A DNA stretch of 64,000 nt. It comes from Zoogloeaceae bacterium. Its GTDB lineage: Bacteria > Pseudomonadota > Gammaproteobacteria > Burkholderiales > Rhodocyclaceae. The position numbers were made by a program, and so were the translations under genes. The notes under the pieces were generated by a model. It was given only the letters and a program-made list of their open reading frames with translations. It ran no database searches and had not been told where the DNA came from. Below are positions 43,289-52,825 of the stretch, piece by piece. How positions within the stretch are numbered: position 1 is the first letter of the stretch; each line of letters begins with the position of its first letter. Where the stretch lies: positions 1,128,822 to 1,192,821 of the forward strand of contig JACKLZ010000001.1 of NCBI GenBank assembly GCA_024235675.1, read 5' to 3'.

Positions 43289-44346
43289 TTAGAAAGCGTG
43301 GCGGATACCAACACCGAAGGCGGTCGAGCTTTCGCCCTTTTCAGACCAATTGGCGTCGCCCGCTTTGGAGGCGCTGACCAGCGCGCCGCGCAGCACTTCA
43401 TCATCGTTCGACGTGCGGTTAACACCGACGTAAGCGATGGTGCGCTTCGACAGGTTGTGGGTGTATGCCAGACCAAACGAACGGCTATCCGTGTCCTTCG
43501 CATCTTGCTTACGCGCACCGTAAGCAACGTGGATGTTACCGTTGCCGACCGGGACGATTGCGCCAAGATCTGGTATACACCTTCACGTCGCTATCTTTCG
43601 CATCGACGCTAGCGGTCTGGTACGAACCGACCAGCTTGAAGCCACCGAAGTCGTAACCGGCACCGAGGTAGTGCTCTTTGTGATCATCACCAAAGGCCGA
43701 GTCACCAGCGTTAACGTAGATGTAATCGACGTTCAGCGGACCGTTGGCGTAGTTCAGGCCCAGACCAACTTTGTCATCGGCGTTGCGGTTCGGGTTCTTC
43801 GCTTTTTGACGTCAGCTTCGGTCGAACCGAAGCTATAGATCAGGCTGACCACTGAAACCACCGAAGGACTTCGACTGGTAATTAACCGAGTTGTCCCAGC
43901 GAATCCGTAGCGGCGTCGATCTGAAGACCACCACCCGCCAGGATGGCATGGGGATCCAAGGCACCAGCAGCAATGGCGTCATTGCGGAACGAGAAATAAC
44001 CCGGGGAGTACTGACGACCCAAGCCGATAAAGCCGAATCCGCCTTCCAGACCCACCCAAGCTTGACGATGGAACTGCTTGGAAGAGTTCGGCTCGCCGTC
44101 GTCAGAGCTGAAGCCCTGCTCAAGGGTGAACACAGCCTTCAGGCCGTTGCCCAGATCTTCGGAACCCTTGAAGCCGATACGCGGGCCGTTCAACACGCCA
44201 TTGGCAACACCGGAAAATTTTGCGTCGCCTGCCTTACCGAGACCGACGAAGGTGTCGATGATGCCGTACACGGTCACGTTGGACTGTGCGAAGGCCGGAG
44301 CGGCGATCATGCCGGCGATGGCCATGGCGATCAGTTTCTTCTGCAT
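43289..44346 (-). pseudogene. Gram-negative porin gene broken by several frameshifts
   Basis: The reading starts well at ATG 44346 (AGGAG ribosome binding site) with signal peptide KKLIAMAIAGMIAAPAFAQS and the porin start NVTVYGIIDTFVGLG. The frame is lost near 43905 (one extra G), again near 43844 (one extra C), near 43800-43806 (one base missing in a T5 run on the + strand), and near 43570-43580. Between shifts the porin text is perfect: RWDNSVNYQSKSFGGFSGQ, LIYSFGSTEADV, NYANGPLNVDYIYVNAGDS, and the C-terminus FGVGIRHAF ending in Phe, stop at 43289. Four or five indels within 350 bp, with neither end affected, suggest a decayed gene or local sequencing or assembly errors. Confidence 0.8.
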
Positions 44347-44372
44347 GGATTTCTCCTAAGATTGTGTAGTTG

Positions 44373-44385
44373 AACCCCAGGGGTT
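44373..44385 (-). promoter_or_regulatory. Short inverted repeat in the porin leader
   Basis: AACCCC and GGGGTT (44373-44385) flank one A, 27 bp upstream of the porin start. It could be an operator or a leader hairpin. The rest of 44347-44527 shows no gene. Confidence 0.25.
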
Positions 44386-44527
44386 GCCTGGGCCCGACTG
44401 ACCTCTCAAGCCGAGAAGTTGTGGCAATTTTGCAAACCTTCGCGTCTTGCCGCAAGCACACTGACCAAATACCGCCGTATCCCGGCAATGTTTGTTGTTT
44501 TTGTGCAACGCCTCGACGCAAACCTCG

Positions 44528-44548
44528 GCCCGGTATCGCCATCCGGGC
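44528..44548 (-). terminator. Hairpin immediately after the tamA stop
   Basis: GCCCGG (44528-44533) and CCGGGC (44543-44548) form a 6-bp stem directly after the stop codon of the TamA-like gene. No U-run follows on the transcribed strand, so it is a weak terminator candidate. Confidence 0.35.
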
Positions 44549-46285
44549 TTAGAACGCCACGGCAATGGCGAAATGCAGACGCACCGTACGATCATCGTGC
44601 CCGTAGGCCAGATCAACCGCCAACGGCCCCGCCGGGCTGCGCCAGCGGGCGCCAAGGCCATAGCCGGTCTTGAGGCGAAATGTCTGTCGCTCGTCGGTCG
44701 CATTGCCCGCATCCACAAAACCGGCGATACCCCACGTGTTGTCCAGCCAATGAACGTATTCGGCGCTCACTGCCGCCATGTAGCGCCCGCCCACGGTGGC
44801 GCTCCCCTCTGCCACGCCCAGGCTTTGATATGCATAGCCCCGCACGCTCTGGGCGCCGCCAGTGCGGAACAGGAAATCCTGCGGAATATCGTCGCGACTG
44901 GGCGCCAACGTCATGCCGCCGTCGGCCCGCAGAATGAACACATCTCGTTCGCCCACCGGCTGATAGCGCACGAGCCTGCCCGCCAGACGGAGGAAGTTCT
45001 GATCGGACAGCGCGGCTTTGGCGCCCCCGCCGATCTGCCCGCTCACAACAAAGCCTTCTCGCGGATCGAGCAGGTTGTCGACTTTTCGCCAGGTCCATGT
45101 CCAGTTGAGTGACAAGGCCTTGCGATTGGACTCTTCGACGCCTTCCGGTGCGTAGATTTCGCGCTGGAGCTTGAGCGCGAGATGGGTTTCGATGTCGTCG
45201 CGCTGGTGTTTGCGCGCAATGCCGATGGCGCTGTTGGTGATTTTCAGGCCCTGGGTGTCGCTGCGCTCTGTCAAGGCACCGAAGCTGTCCTGGCGCCCGC
45301 CGCGCTCGGGCGGGAGGAAAACGTCGGCGTAGGCCAGCTGGTGGCGCTGCTGCAGGCGCACACCGGTGGTCAGAATCCATCCTCGGCCGAGCAGGTTCGC
45401 ATTGCGATAGGACGCTTCCGTGCGGTAGCCGTTGTTACTACTGAAACCGACGCCCAGACCAACCCGCTTGGGTGGTGCCTCAACAACGCTGACCTGGATC
45501 GGCACCCGCTCCGGTGCCACATCGCGCGTGGCGACATTGACGACAACCGATGAAAAATAGGCGGTTGACTGCAGTACACGCTGAAATTCGAGCAGGCGAT
45601 CCAGGTCATAGGGGTCGCCCGGCTCGATCAGGTTGTAGCGGGACACCAGATCTGCGGGATAGTCTTGAAGCCCCTCGATATTGAGCTGCCCCATCGTAAA
45701 CGCCGGGCCGGAATCGATGCTCACCGCCAGCCGCACCCGGGCCGTCTCCGGGTCCACCTCGGCACGTGTCTTCACCAGGCGGGCGGCTGCAAAGTCGCGA
45801 TACGCAACCGCATCCAGCAAATGCCCTTTGGCGCCATCCCAGTCCGCTTGCCGAAACGACGCGCCGACCGGCAGTTGCCACGATTGCTTGAGTTGATCTC
45901 GTCGATCAGCATGCTGCGGGTCGGCAAGCGCACCGGAAAACGCGATATCGACCGCTGAAATTTCGGCACGCGGCCCAAGCGTCACCTTCACTTCCATCGG
46001 CGAGCGACTGTCCCCGACGCGCGATACGGTCGGGGAGAAATAGCCCTCGGTGGCCAGCAAAGCCTCAACTTCTTTACGGGTACGACGAATCAGCGCTTGC
46101 CGCTCGCGGTCATCGGCGGCATCCGGCAAGGCATCTTCGCGTAACGTGCTCAGATGGGTCGTTAACAGGTCGCGGACGGCCTCCGGCGCATCCAGCGAAA
46201 CAGGTGCAGCAGCGTAGCCGGCGGAGGCGAAACACCAGCAAAGCCACACCACCCAGCGGCACACGGATCGAAAGATTGTGTTCAT
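44549..46285 (-). CDS. tamA: TamA-like Omp85 family outer-membrane assembly protein
   Basis: A 578-residue protein from ATG 46285. A signal peptide (VVWLCWCFASAGYAAA) is followed by three POTRA domains (about residues 30-260; VKVTLGPRAEISAVDIAF, AVSIDSGPAFTMGQLNIEGL) and a 16-strand-type barrel with the Omp85 motif RTGGAQSVRGYAYQSLG (VRGY) and a C-terminal RLHFAIAVAF ending in Phe. TamA works with the inner-membrane TamB in assembly of outer-membrane proteins. TamB normally follows tamA, but here the next gene is the broken porin, so TamB must be elsewhere. Confidence 0.88.
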   Translation of the reverse strand: MNTIFRSVCRWVVWLCWCFASAGYAAAPVSLDAPEAVRDLLTTHLSTLREDALPDAADDRERQALIRRTRKEVEALLATEGYFSPTVSRVGDSRSPMEVKVTLGPRAEISAVDIAFSGALADPQHADRRDQLKQSWQLPVGASFRQADWDGAKGHLLDAVAYRDFAAARLVKTRAEVDPETARVRLAVSIDSGPAFTMGQLNIEGLQDYPADLVSRYNLIEPGDPYDLDRLLEFQRVLQSTAYFSSVVVNVATRDVAPERVPIQVSVVEAPPKRVGLGVGFSSNNGYRTEASYRNANLLGRGWILTTGVRLQQRHQLAYADVFLPPERGGRQDSFGALTERSDTQGLKITNSAIGIARKHQRDDIETHLALKLQREIYAPEGVEESNRKALSLNWTWTWRKVDNLLDPREGFVVSGQIGGGAKAALSDQNFLRLAGRLVRYQPVGERDVFILRADGGMTLAPSRDDIPQDFLFRTGGAQSVRGYAYQSLGVAEGSATVGGRYMAAVSAEYVHWLDNTWGIAGFVDAGNATDERQTFRLKTGYGLGARWRSPAGPLAVDLAYGHDDRTVRLHFAIAVAF

Positions 46286-46328
46286 GGCGCCATTGTAGAG
46301 CGTCGCCCCTATTGCAACTGACTGACGC

Positions 46329-46351
46329 AAAAAAAGCGGCCCGAAGGCCGC
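46329..46351 (-). terminator. Rho-independent terminator of the Liv-type binding protein gene
   Basis: On the transcribed (-) strand GCGGCC and GGCCGC (46336-46341, 46346-46351) form a stem with a four-base loop, followed by a run of seven U (A7 at 46329-46335 on the + strand). It lies 25 bp after the binding-protein gene and just upstream of tamA. Confidence 0.9.
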
Positions 46352-46376
46352 CTCTTTAACGGAAGCAGCTCCGGTC

Positions 46377-47567
46377 TTACTGCACCGTTTCCATCACGGT
46401 CCATTCACCGCCTTTGACCTGATACAGCGTGATACCGCCGGACTTGAGGTCGCCCTTTTCGTCGTATGCGATATTGCTGGAGGTAATGCCGGCAAACTGA
46501 ATCGCCGCCAGCTTGGGCAGATAGGCACTCGGCTCGGCCGATCCGGCCTGCTTCATGGCCTCGACCATGGCGCGGGTCGCGTCATAGGCGTAGGGGGAAT
46601 AGATTTCCACGTCGGAGTTGAACTTGGCCTTGTAACGCGCGGCATAGTCGGTGCCGCCCGGCATTTGCGCAAGTGGCACACCGGCCAGCGAGGCAATGGC
46701 GCCTTCGGCAGCATCACCGCCCAGGCTTACGAAGGTCGGCGACTTGACCATCTCGCCGCCCATGAACTTGGCTTCGATACCCAGCTGCTTGATCTGCTTG
46801 ACCATCGGGCCGGCTTGCGCGTCGGCGCCGCCGTAGTAGATCAGGTCAGGCGCGGTGCCTTTGATGTTGGTCAGGATGGCGGAGAAGTCGGTCGCTTTGT
46901 CGTTGGTGAACTCGCGCTTGACGATCTCGCCGCCGGCGGCCTTGACGGCCTTCTCGAACTCATCGGCCAGACCCTGACCATAGGCGGTACGGTCATCGAT
47001 GATGGCCACTTTCTTGGCCTGCAGCTTTTCAACCGCGAACTTGCCGGCCACCGAGCCTTGCTGGGTATCGGAGGTCATGGCACGGAAGGTGGTCTTGTAG
47101 CCCTGGGCGGTGTAGACCGGCGAGGTGGCCATGGCGATCTGCGGGATGCCGGCGTCCGAATAGACCTTGGACGCGGGGATCGAGGTGCCAGAGTTGAAGT
47201 GACCAATCATGCCGTTGATGCCTTCGTCGACCAGCTTCTGGGCCACGGAGGTGCCGGTTTTCGGGTCGGCCATGTCGTCTTCGGACATCAGCTCGAAGCG
47301 CACCGGCGTATCGCCGAACATGGGCTTGCTCGCGTTGGCCTCATCCACCGCCAGCACGACGCCGTTCTGCATTTCCTTGCCGTAGTGTGCCTGCGGGCCG
47401 GTCAAGGGCGCGGCAAAGCCGAGCTTCACGACCATTTCAGCAACCGGGGCCGGTGCGGCTGGCGCTGCAGCAGTGGCCGGTGCCTTGGCCTCTTCCTTGC
47501 CGCAGGCACTGACCAGGGCTGCTGCGACTGCCAGCGCCGACAGTTTGATCATCATTCTACGTTCCAC
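46377..47567 (-). CDS. Branched-chain amino acid ABC transporter substrate-binding lipoprotein (LivK-like)
   Basis: A 396-residue periplasmic-binding protein of the Peripla_BP_6 type. The start is a GTG at 47567 with AGGAG 8 bases upstream. A lipobox (ALVSACGKEE) gives a lipid-anchored protein with an Ala/Pro-rich linker, then VKLGFAAPLTGPQAHYGKEM, GMIGHFNSGTSIPASKVYSD, FRAMTSDTQQGSVAGKFAVE, IIDDRTAYGQGLADEFEKAV and YSPYAYDATRAMVEAMKQAG. The permease and ATPase genes are not adjacent. The ligand is likely a branched-chain amino acid or related small molecule, but the group also binds other substrates. Confidence 0.88.
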   Translation of the reverse strand: MERRMMIKLSALAVAAALVSACGKEEAKAPATAAAPAAPAPVAEMVVKLGFAAPLTGPQAHYGKEMQNGVVLAVDEANASKPMFGDTPVRFELMSEDDMADPKTGTSVAQKLVDEGINGMIGHFNSGTSIPASKVYSDAGIPQIAMATSPVYTAQGYKTTFRAMTSDTQQGSVAGKFAVEKLQAKKVAIIDDRTAYGQGLADEFEKAVKAAGGEIVKREFTNDKATDFSAILTNIKGTAPDLIYYGGADAQAGPMVKQIKQLGIEAKFMGGEMVKSPTFVSLGGDAAEGAIASLAGVPLAQMPGGTDYAARYKAKFNSDVEIYSPYAYDATRAMVEAMKQAGSAEPSAYLPKLAAIQFAGITSSNIAYDEKGDLKSGGITLYQVKGGEWTVMETVQ

Positions 47568-47728
47568 GGGGTCGTCTCCTTGTTTTGTCGTGGTTCAGTA
47601 CAAACGGACAGTGGCGCCGTGTTGGCGCCCTTCCGTCTCATCATGGATGCTTGGGCCATGCCCCACAGTTCCGGGCCATGACAGCCCGTGCATCTGGTGT
47701 GCTGCAGCCAGCATATCGCTGACGCATA

Positions 47729-50700
47729 TCAATTGGAAATTGCCATCAAGCTGGCGTTGCCACCTGCGGCAGCGGTGTTGATGCTCACGGTACGCTCAAT
47801 CACCAGTCGGGTCAGATCGTAGGCAATCGACGGACACAGCAGCGACACGATGGGGCCCGGTCTGTCGGCCAACTGACGGCGCAGCGTATCGGCAAGCGCC
47901 GCATCGCCGTCGAACAGCAGCACCTCAAAGGACGACGCCATGACGTCGGCCACAACGCTCACCCGCTCACGCACCAGCGCAGGCAAGGCATTGACCATCG
48001 TCTCCAGGCCCGGCCGTGCGGCCAGTGCAATCCGGCTGCCGGTGGCCAGGGTGGCGGCAATCTGGTGCAGCCAGGCGGCGTTCGTTTCGGCCACGCCGGC
48101 AAGCTGCGTGCGCGGCAAGCAGCGCATCCGGTTGTCTTCACCGGTCGGACCGGTCATCACCAGCTCGCGCCCGGCCATGCTGGCCTGGCGATAGGCGTCG
48201 ACATGGTCGAGAAGCAGCACCACGTCATCGCCGCTGATAAACGCCCGCGCCGGGCCATCCAGCCATTCGGCAAACGCCATCAGCACCGGGTCGGCAATCG
48301 GCGCCAATGCAGCAGCGTCATGCGGCGCGGCGGCACCGCGCACCAGGCGGTGCAGGTACAAGGGACCACCCGCTTTCGGACCGGTACCCGACAGCCCCTC
48401 GCCGCCAAAGGGCTGCACGCCAACCACGGCCCCGATGATGTTGCGGTTGATATAGATATTGCCCACATGCGCCCGACCGGCGACAAAGGCAATTGTCTCG
48501 TCGATGCGCGAATGCACCCCCAGCGTCAGGCCATAGCCGGTGTCGTTGATCGCATCGACCAGCACACCGAGGTCCTGCGCGCGGTAGCGCAGCACGTGCA
48601 GCACCGGGCCAAACACCTCGCGCTTGAGACTGGCCAGCGAGGTAATCTCGATCAGCGTCGGAGCCATGAAGGTGCCTGCCGCGCACCCCTCGGGCAGCGG
48701 CATGGCCGAGCATTCGTATCGATCGCGCATCGACGCCACATGGGCTTCGAGCTGCTCACGCGCGGCGGCATCGATCACCGGGCCGATGTCATTGCGGACA
48801 TCTTCGGGCGAACCGATGCGCAGCTCCGACACCGCGCCCTTGAGCATGGCGATGCTGCGGTCGTAGATTTCATCTTGCAGACACAGCACGCGCAACGCCG
48901 AGCAACGCTGGCCGGCAGAGTCGTAGCTGGAGGCAATCACATCGGCGACGACCTGCTCCGGCAAGGCGGTGGAATCAACGATCAAGGCGTTCTGACCGCC
49001 GGTCTCGGCGATCAGCGGAATATCGCCGCCACGCTGGGCGAGCGTACGTTGAATCAGGCGCGCGACTTCGGTGGAGCCGGTAAACATCACGCCGCAGGTG
49101 CGCGGATCAGCCACCAGACCGGCACCGACCACTTCGCCGGTGCCCGGCAAAAACTGCAAGGCGGCCAGCGGCACGCCGGCGGCGTGGAACAGCTCCACCG
49201 CCCGCGCCGCAATCAATGGGGTCTGCTCGGCCGGTTTGGCCAGCACCGGATTGCCGGCGGCCAAAGCTGCTGCCACCTGACCGGTGAAGATGGCCAGTGG
49301 GAAATTCCATGGACTGATACACACCACCGGGCCGAGCGGCGGATGCGCCACCGGGTCGAAATGGTCGGCCGCCTGGCGAGCGTAGTAGCGGCAAAAATCG
49401 ACCGCCTCGCGGATTTCGGCAATGGCGTTGGCATAGGTTTTGCCTGCCTCACGAACGATCAGCGCGATCAGGTCCGGCGCGCCGGCCTCCATGGCATCGG
49501 CGGCTGCCAACAGCATCGCGGCGCGCTGCGGGGCCGGGGTGGCGGCCCATTCGGGTGCGACTTGCGCGGCGGCGGCCAGCGCAGCCTGAACCGTGGCGGC
49601 ATCCGCCTCGATAACCGTGCCCACCACGTCATCGCGACGCGCCGGATTGGTGACGTTCTGCGGCGTGCCGCTGGCCGTCGCGCCGGCCACCATGGGCTGT
49701 ACATGCACGGGGGTGGCGCGCGACGCCTCGAGCGCCGCGGCAAGACGTGCGCGGACGGCCTCGCTGGACAGATCGAAGCCGACCGAATTGAGGCGCGCGG
49801 CACCGTACAGATCCCGCGGCAGCACAATGGCCGGATGGGGCGCACCGGCCAGGCGTGCTGCGACCTCAACCGGATCGGCGATCAGCTCTTCGACCGGCAC
49901 ATTTTCATCCACGATGCGATTCACGAAACTGGAGTTGGCGCCGTTCTCGAGCAGACGTCGCACCAGGTAGGCGAGCAGTGTTTCATGGCTACCGACCGGC
50001 GCGTAGATGCGCACCAGCCGGCCCATTTTGCCGGCACCAACCACCTGGTCGTACAAGGTCTCGCCCATGCCGTGCAGGCACTGGAACTCATAGTCGCCAA
50101 GGCGGTAATCGCCCTCGGCCATGTGATACACCGCCGCCAGCGTGTGCGCATTGTGTGTGGCGAACTGCGGGTACACCGCATCGCGCGCAGCCAGCAGTTT
50201 GCGGGCGCACGCCAGATAGGACACATCGGTGTACACCTTGCGGGTAAACACCGGATAGCCCGGCAGACCGTCGATCTGCGCACGTTTGATTTCGCTGTCC
50301 CAGTAGGCGCCTTTGACCAGGCGGATCATCAAGCGATGGCCGCTGCGGCGGGCCAGGTCGATGATGAAGTCGAGCACCGCCGGCGCGCGCTTCTGGTAAG
50401 CCTGCACGACAAAACCGATGCCATCCCAGCCCGCCAGCTCCGGGTCGAGCGCCAGGGCTTCGAGCAGATCGAGCGAGGCGTCTAGGCGGTCGGCCTCTTC
50501 GGCGTCGATATTCAAACCAATGTTGTAGCCCTTGGCGAGCAGGCACAGGGCTTTCAGGCGCGGCAGCAGCTCGCGCATGAAGCGGTCGCGCTGCGCCCAC
50601 ACGTAGCGCGGATGCAGCGCCGAGAGTTTGACCGAGATGCCGTTGCCGTCGACCACGCCGCGCTGCCCGGCGTCCTGACCAATGGCATGGATGGCGGTTT

Positions 50701-51394
50701 CGTACTCGCGGGTATAGCGCTCGGCATCGGCCGCCGTCATGGCCGCTTCGCCCAGCATGTCGAAGGAATAGCGGTAGCCGCGTTTTTCGCAGGCCTTGGC
50801 GCGCTCGATGGCTTCGTCGATGTCCTGGCCGGTCACGAACTGCTCGCCGAGCATGCGCATGGCCAGATCCATGCCTTTGCGAATCAGCGGCTCGCCGCCG
50901 CGGGCCACGATGCGGTTGAGCGCCGCACCGAGGCGTTTGTCGCTGTTGGTCGACACCAGACGCCCGGTCACCAGCAGTCCCCAGGTTGCGGCATTGACGA
51001 ACAGCGAGGGGCTTTGGCCAATGTGCGCACGCCAGTCGCCGCGCGAGATCTTGTCGCGAATCAGCTTGTCGGCTGTGGCGCGGTCGGGCACGCGCAGCAA
51101 TGCTTCGGCCAGACACATCAAGGCCACGCCTTCCTGACTGGAGAGCGAAAACTCCTTCATCAGCGCATCCACGCCGCTGGAGCGGGTGCGCTTCTCGCGC
51201 AGACCAACGACCAACTTGCGGGCCAGGGTGTGAATCTGTGCACCGAGCCTGGCTTCCGTATGAGCCGCGGCCACCAGCACCGGCACGCAGTCCGGCTCGG
51301 GCGTTCGGTATGTCGCGTCAATCGCCAGGCGCAGGTGGCCGCGATCTTCCGGCGTCAGCGCCGCCGCTTGGCGGCTCTTGGGGGACAAGCTCAT
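47729..51394 (-). CDS. putA: Bifunctional proline dehydrogenase / L-glutamate gamma-semialdehyde dehydrogenase PutA
   Basis: A 1221-residue PutA from ATG 51394 (AAGGA ribosome binding site). The N-terminal part lacks the ribbon-helix-helix repressor domain of longer PutA proteins, so it should not autoregulate. The FAD-binding PRODH barrel (about 170-490) shows VKLSALHPRYVWAQ, NIDAEEADRLDASLDLLEAL, LMIRLVKGAYWDSEIKRAQ and FATHNAHTLAAV. The NAD-dependent aldehyde dehydrogenase (about 560-1000) shows ISPWNFPLAIFTGQVAAAL, FTGSTEVARLIQRTLA, and the catalytic Cys in SAGQRCSALRVLC. The C-terminal about 200 residues resemble a PutA tail fold. It oxidises proline to glutamate and feeds electrons to the quinone pool. 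Confidence 0.97.
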   Translation of the reverse strand: MSLSPKSRQAAALTPEDRGHLRLAIDATYRTPEPDCVPVLVAAAHTEARLGAQIHTLARKLVVGLREKRTRSSGVDALMKEFSLSSQEGVALMCLAEALLRVPDRATADKLIRDKISRGDWRAHIGQSPSLFVNAATWGLLVTGRLVSTNSDKRLGAALNRIVARGGEPLIRKGMDLAMRMLGEQFVTGQDIDEAIERAKACEKRGYRYSFDMLGEAAMTAADAERYTREYETAIHAIGQDAGQRGVVDGNGISVKLSALHPRYVWAQRDRFMRELLPRLKALCLLAKGYNIGLNIDAEEADRLDASLDLLEALALDPELAGWDGIGFVVQAYQKRAPAVLDFIIDLARRSGHRLMIRLVKGAYWDSEIKRAQIDGLPGYPVFTRKVYTDVSYLACARKLLAARDAVYPQFATHNAHTLAAVYHMAEGDYRLGDYEFQCLHGMGETLYDQVVGAGKMGRLVRIYAPVGSHETLLAYLVRRLLENGANSSFVNRIVDENVPVEELIADPVEVAARLAGAPHPAIVLPRDLYGAARLNSVGFDLSSEAVRARLAAALEASRATPVHVQPMVAGATASGTPQNVTNPARRDDVVGTVIEADAATVQAALAAAAQVAPEWAATPAPQRAAMLLAAADAMEAGAPDLIALIVREAGKTYANAIAEIREAVDFCRYYARQAADHFDPVAHPPLGPVVCISPWNFPLAIFTGQVAAALAAGNPVLAKPAEQTPLIAARAVELFHAAGVPLAALQFLPGTGEVVGAGLVADPRTCGVMFTGSTEVARLIQRTLAQRGGDIPLIAETGGQNALIVDSTALPEQVVADVIASSYDSAGQRCSALRVLCLQDEIYDRSIAMLKGAVSELRIGSPEDVRNDIGPVIDAAAREQLEAHVASMRDRYECSAMPLPEGCAAGTFMAPTLIEITSLASLKREVFGPVLHVLRYRAQDLGVLVDAINDTGYGLTLGVHSRIDETIAFVAGRAHVGNIYINRNIIGAVVGVQPFGGEGLSGTGPKAGGPLYLHRLVRGAAAPHDAAALAPIADPVLMAFAEWLDGPARAFISGDDVVLLLDHVDAYRQASMAGRELVMTGPTGEDNRMRCLPRTQLAGVAETNAAWLHQIAATLATGSRIALAARPGLETMVNALPALVRERVSVVADVMASSFEVLLFDGDAALADTLRRQLADRPGPIVSLLCPSIAYDLTRLVIERTVSINTAAAGGNASLMAISN

Positions 51395-51621
51395 CGCAAG
51401 ATTCCTTTGACCAGGTTCGCGATTGCGACGCCCGGCGTGACACGGGTTGGGGATGCACACTGAGGACGGCTCACGGCCATCAAGCCCCGCAGTCTAAGGA
51501 CTCCCGACCCGCAGGTAAATCAAGCCAGTGGCTCGATTGCGCGTCTTGGCAACACCATTCCACCGGCGCCTCAAGAAGGAAATATTCGCCCTCGGCGACA
51601 CCGCTGCAGATGGGGCCGCGC

Positions 51622-51653
51622 AAAAAAAAACCGCGGCCAACATCGGGCCGCGG
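51622..51653 (-). terminator. Rho-independent terminator of fbp
   Basis: CCGCGGCC (51631-51638) and GGCCGCGG (51646-51653) form a perfect 8-bp stem with a 7-base loop. On the - strand this is followed by nine U (A9 at 51622-51630). It lies 24 bp after the fbp stop. The remaining 51395-51621 upstream of putA holds no gene that I can support. Confidence 0.92.
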
Positions 51654-51677
51654 TGCTTGGTCGCAGGGTGTGCGAAA

Positions 51678-52679
51678 TCACGCTTCTGCGTGATAGCGGG
51701 AGACCCGCTCGACCTCGTTTCTTGAGCCCAGAATCACCGGCACGCGCTGGTGCAGCTTGTGCGGCTGAATATCCATAATGCGCTCGTGACCCGTGGTCGC
51801 CGCGCCGCCGGCCTGCTCGACGAGCATTGCCATCGGATTGGCCTCGTACATCAGACGCAGTTTGCCGCCCTGGGCACGACATTTGTCGTCCACCGGGTAC
51901 ATGAACACGCCGCCGCGGGTCAGAATGCGATGCACGTCGGCCACCATGGAAGCGACCCAGCGCATATTGAAATCGCGCCCGCGCGGACCGTTCTTGCCTT
52001 CCTGCATTTCGCCAACATAACGCTTGATCGGCGCCTCCCAGAAGCGCGCGTTGGACGCATTGATCGCGAACTCCTGAGTGTCGACCGGCACCGTCATGAA
52101 CGGATGGGTGTAGATGAAGCTGCCCATCTCGCGATCAAGCGTAAAGCCATGCACGCCGTCGCCGACGGTGAGGATCAACTGCGTGGATGGGCCATACAGC
52201 GCATAACCCGCAGCCACCTGATCGCGCCCCGCTTGCAGAAAATCCGCTTCGACCGGCTCAACGCAACCTTCAGGGCAGCGCAGGACCGAAAAGATGGTGC
52301 CGACCGAAATATTCACATCAATATTGGACGAGCCGTCGAGCGGATCGAACAGCAGCAGGTAGCCGCCCTTGGGGAACTCACGCGGGATCGGCCGCACGTC
52401 CTCGACTTCTTCCGAAGCCATGCCGGCCAGGTGGCCACCCCACTCGTTGGCCTGGATCAGAATTTCGTTGGCGATCACATCGAGTTTCTTCTGCGCCTCG
52501 CCTTGCACGTTGTCCGAGCCCGCTTCGCCCAACACGCCGGCCAGCGCGCCTTTCGAGACATTGACGCTGATCGCCTTGACCGCCCGTGCCACCACTTCAA
52601 TCAACAAGCGCAAATCGGCCGTCGTGCGCCCGGCGCGCTGTTGTTCGATGAGGAACTGGGTGAGCGAAATTCGTTGCAT
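51678..52679 (-). CDS. fbp: Class I fructose-1,6-bisphosphatase
   Basis: A 333-residue enzyme from ATG 52679 (GGAG 9 bases upstream). It begins MQRISLTQFLIEQQRAG, with the metal-binding FDPLDGSSNIDVNISVGTIF, ASEEVEDVRPIP, GGVFMYPVDDKCRAQGGKLR (as GGVFMYP then KLRLMYEANPMAML) and GGAATTGHERIMDIQPHKLH. It hydrolyses fructose 1,6-bisphosphate in gluconeogenesis, which would also supply sugar phosphates for polysaccharide synthesis. It diverges from dadA with a 146-bp gap. Confidence 0.97.
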   Translation of the reverse strand: MQRISLTQFLIEQQRAGRTTADLRLLIEVVARAVKAISVNVSKGALAGVLGEAGSDNVQGEAQKKLDVIANEILIQANEWGGHLAGMASEEVEDVRPIPREFPKGGYLLLFDPLDGSSNIDVNISVGTIFSVLRCPEGCVEPVEADFLQAGRDQVAAGYALYGPSTQLILTVGDGVHGFTLDREMGSFIYTHPFMTVPVDTQEFAINASNARFWEAPIKRYVGEMQEGKNGPRGRDFNMRWVASMVADVHRILTRGGVFMYPVDDKCRAQGGKLRLMYEANPMAMLVEQAGGAATTGHERIMDIQPHKLHQRVPVILGSRNEVERVSRYHAEA

Positions 52680-52825
52680 GGAACTGACTCCAGGGGGGTT
52701 CATGTGTCGTGACTGGCGAATTATCCCGTTTTCGGCGCCTCACTGCACGTTGGCGGTATCATTCCGGCTCGCTCCCGACGCCAGCGTCGGTGCCAACTCT
52801 CCAAAAAACGCACACGACTCCCCGA

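Noticed and set aside
47718..47732. Second copy of TTGATATGCGTCA at the end of putA
   Set aside because: It overlaps the putA stop codon and is over 150 bp from the next start, with no matching -10 seen, so chance is more likely.
48065..50485. 806-codon open frame opposite putA
   Set aside because: Long antisense frames are expected in high-GC genes; the PutA frame has complete motifs, and the antisense product has none.
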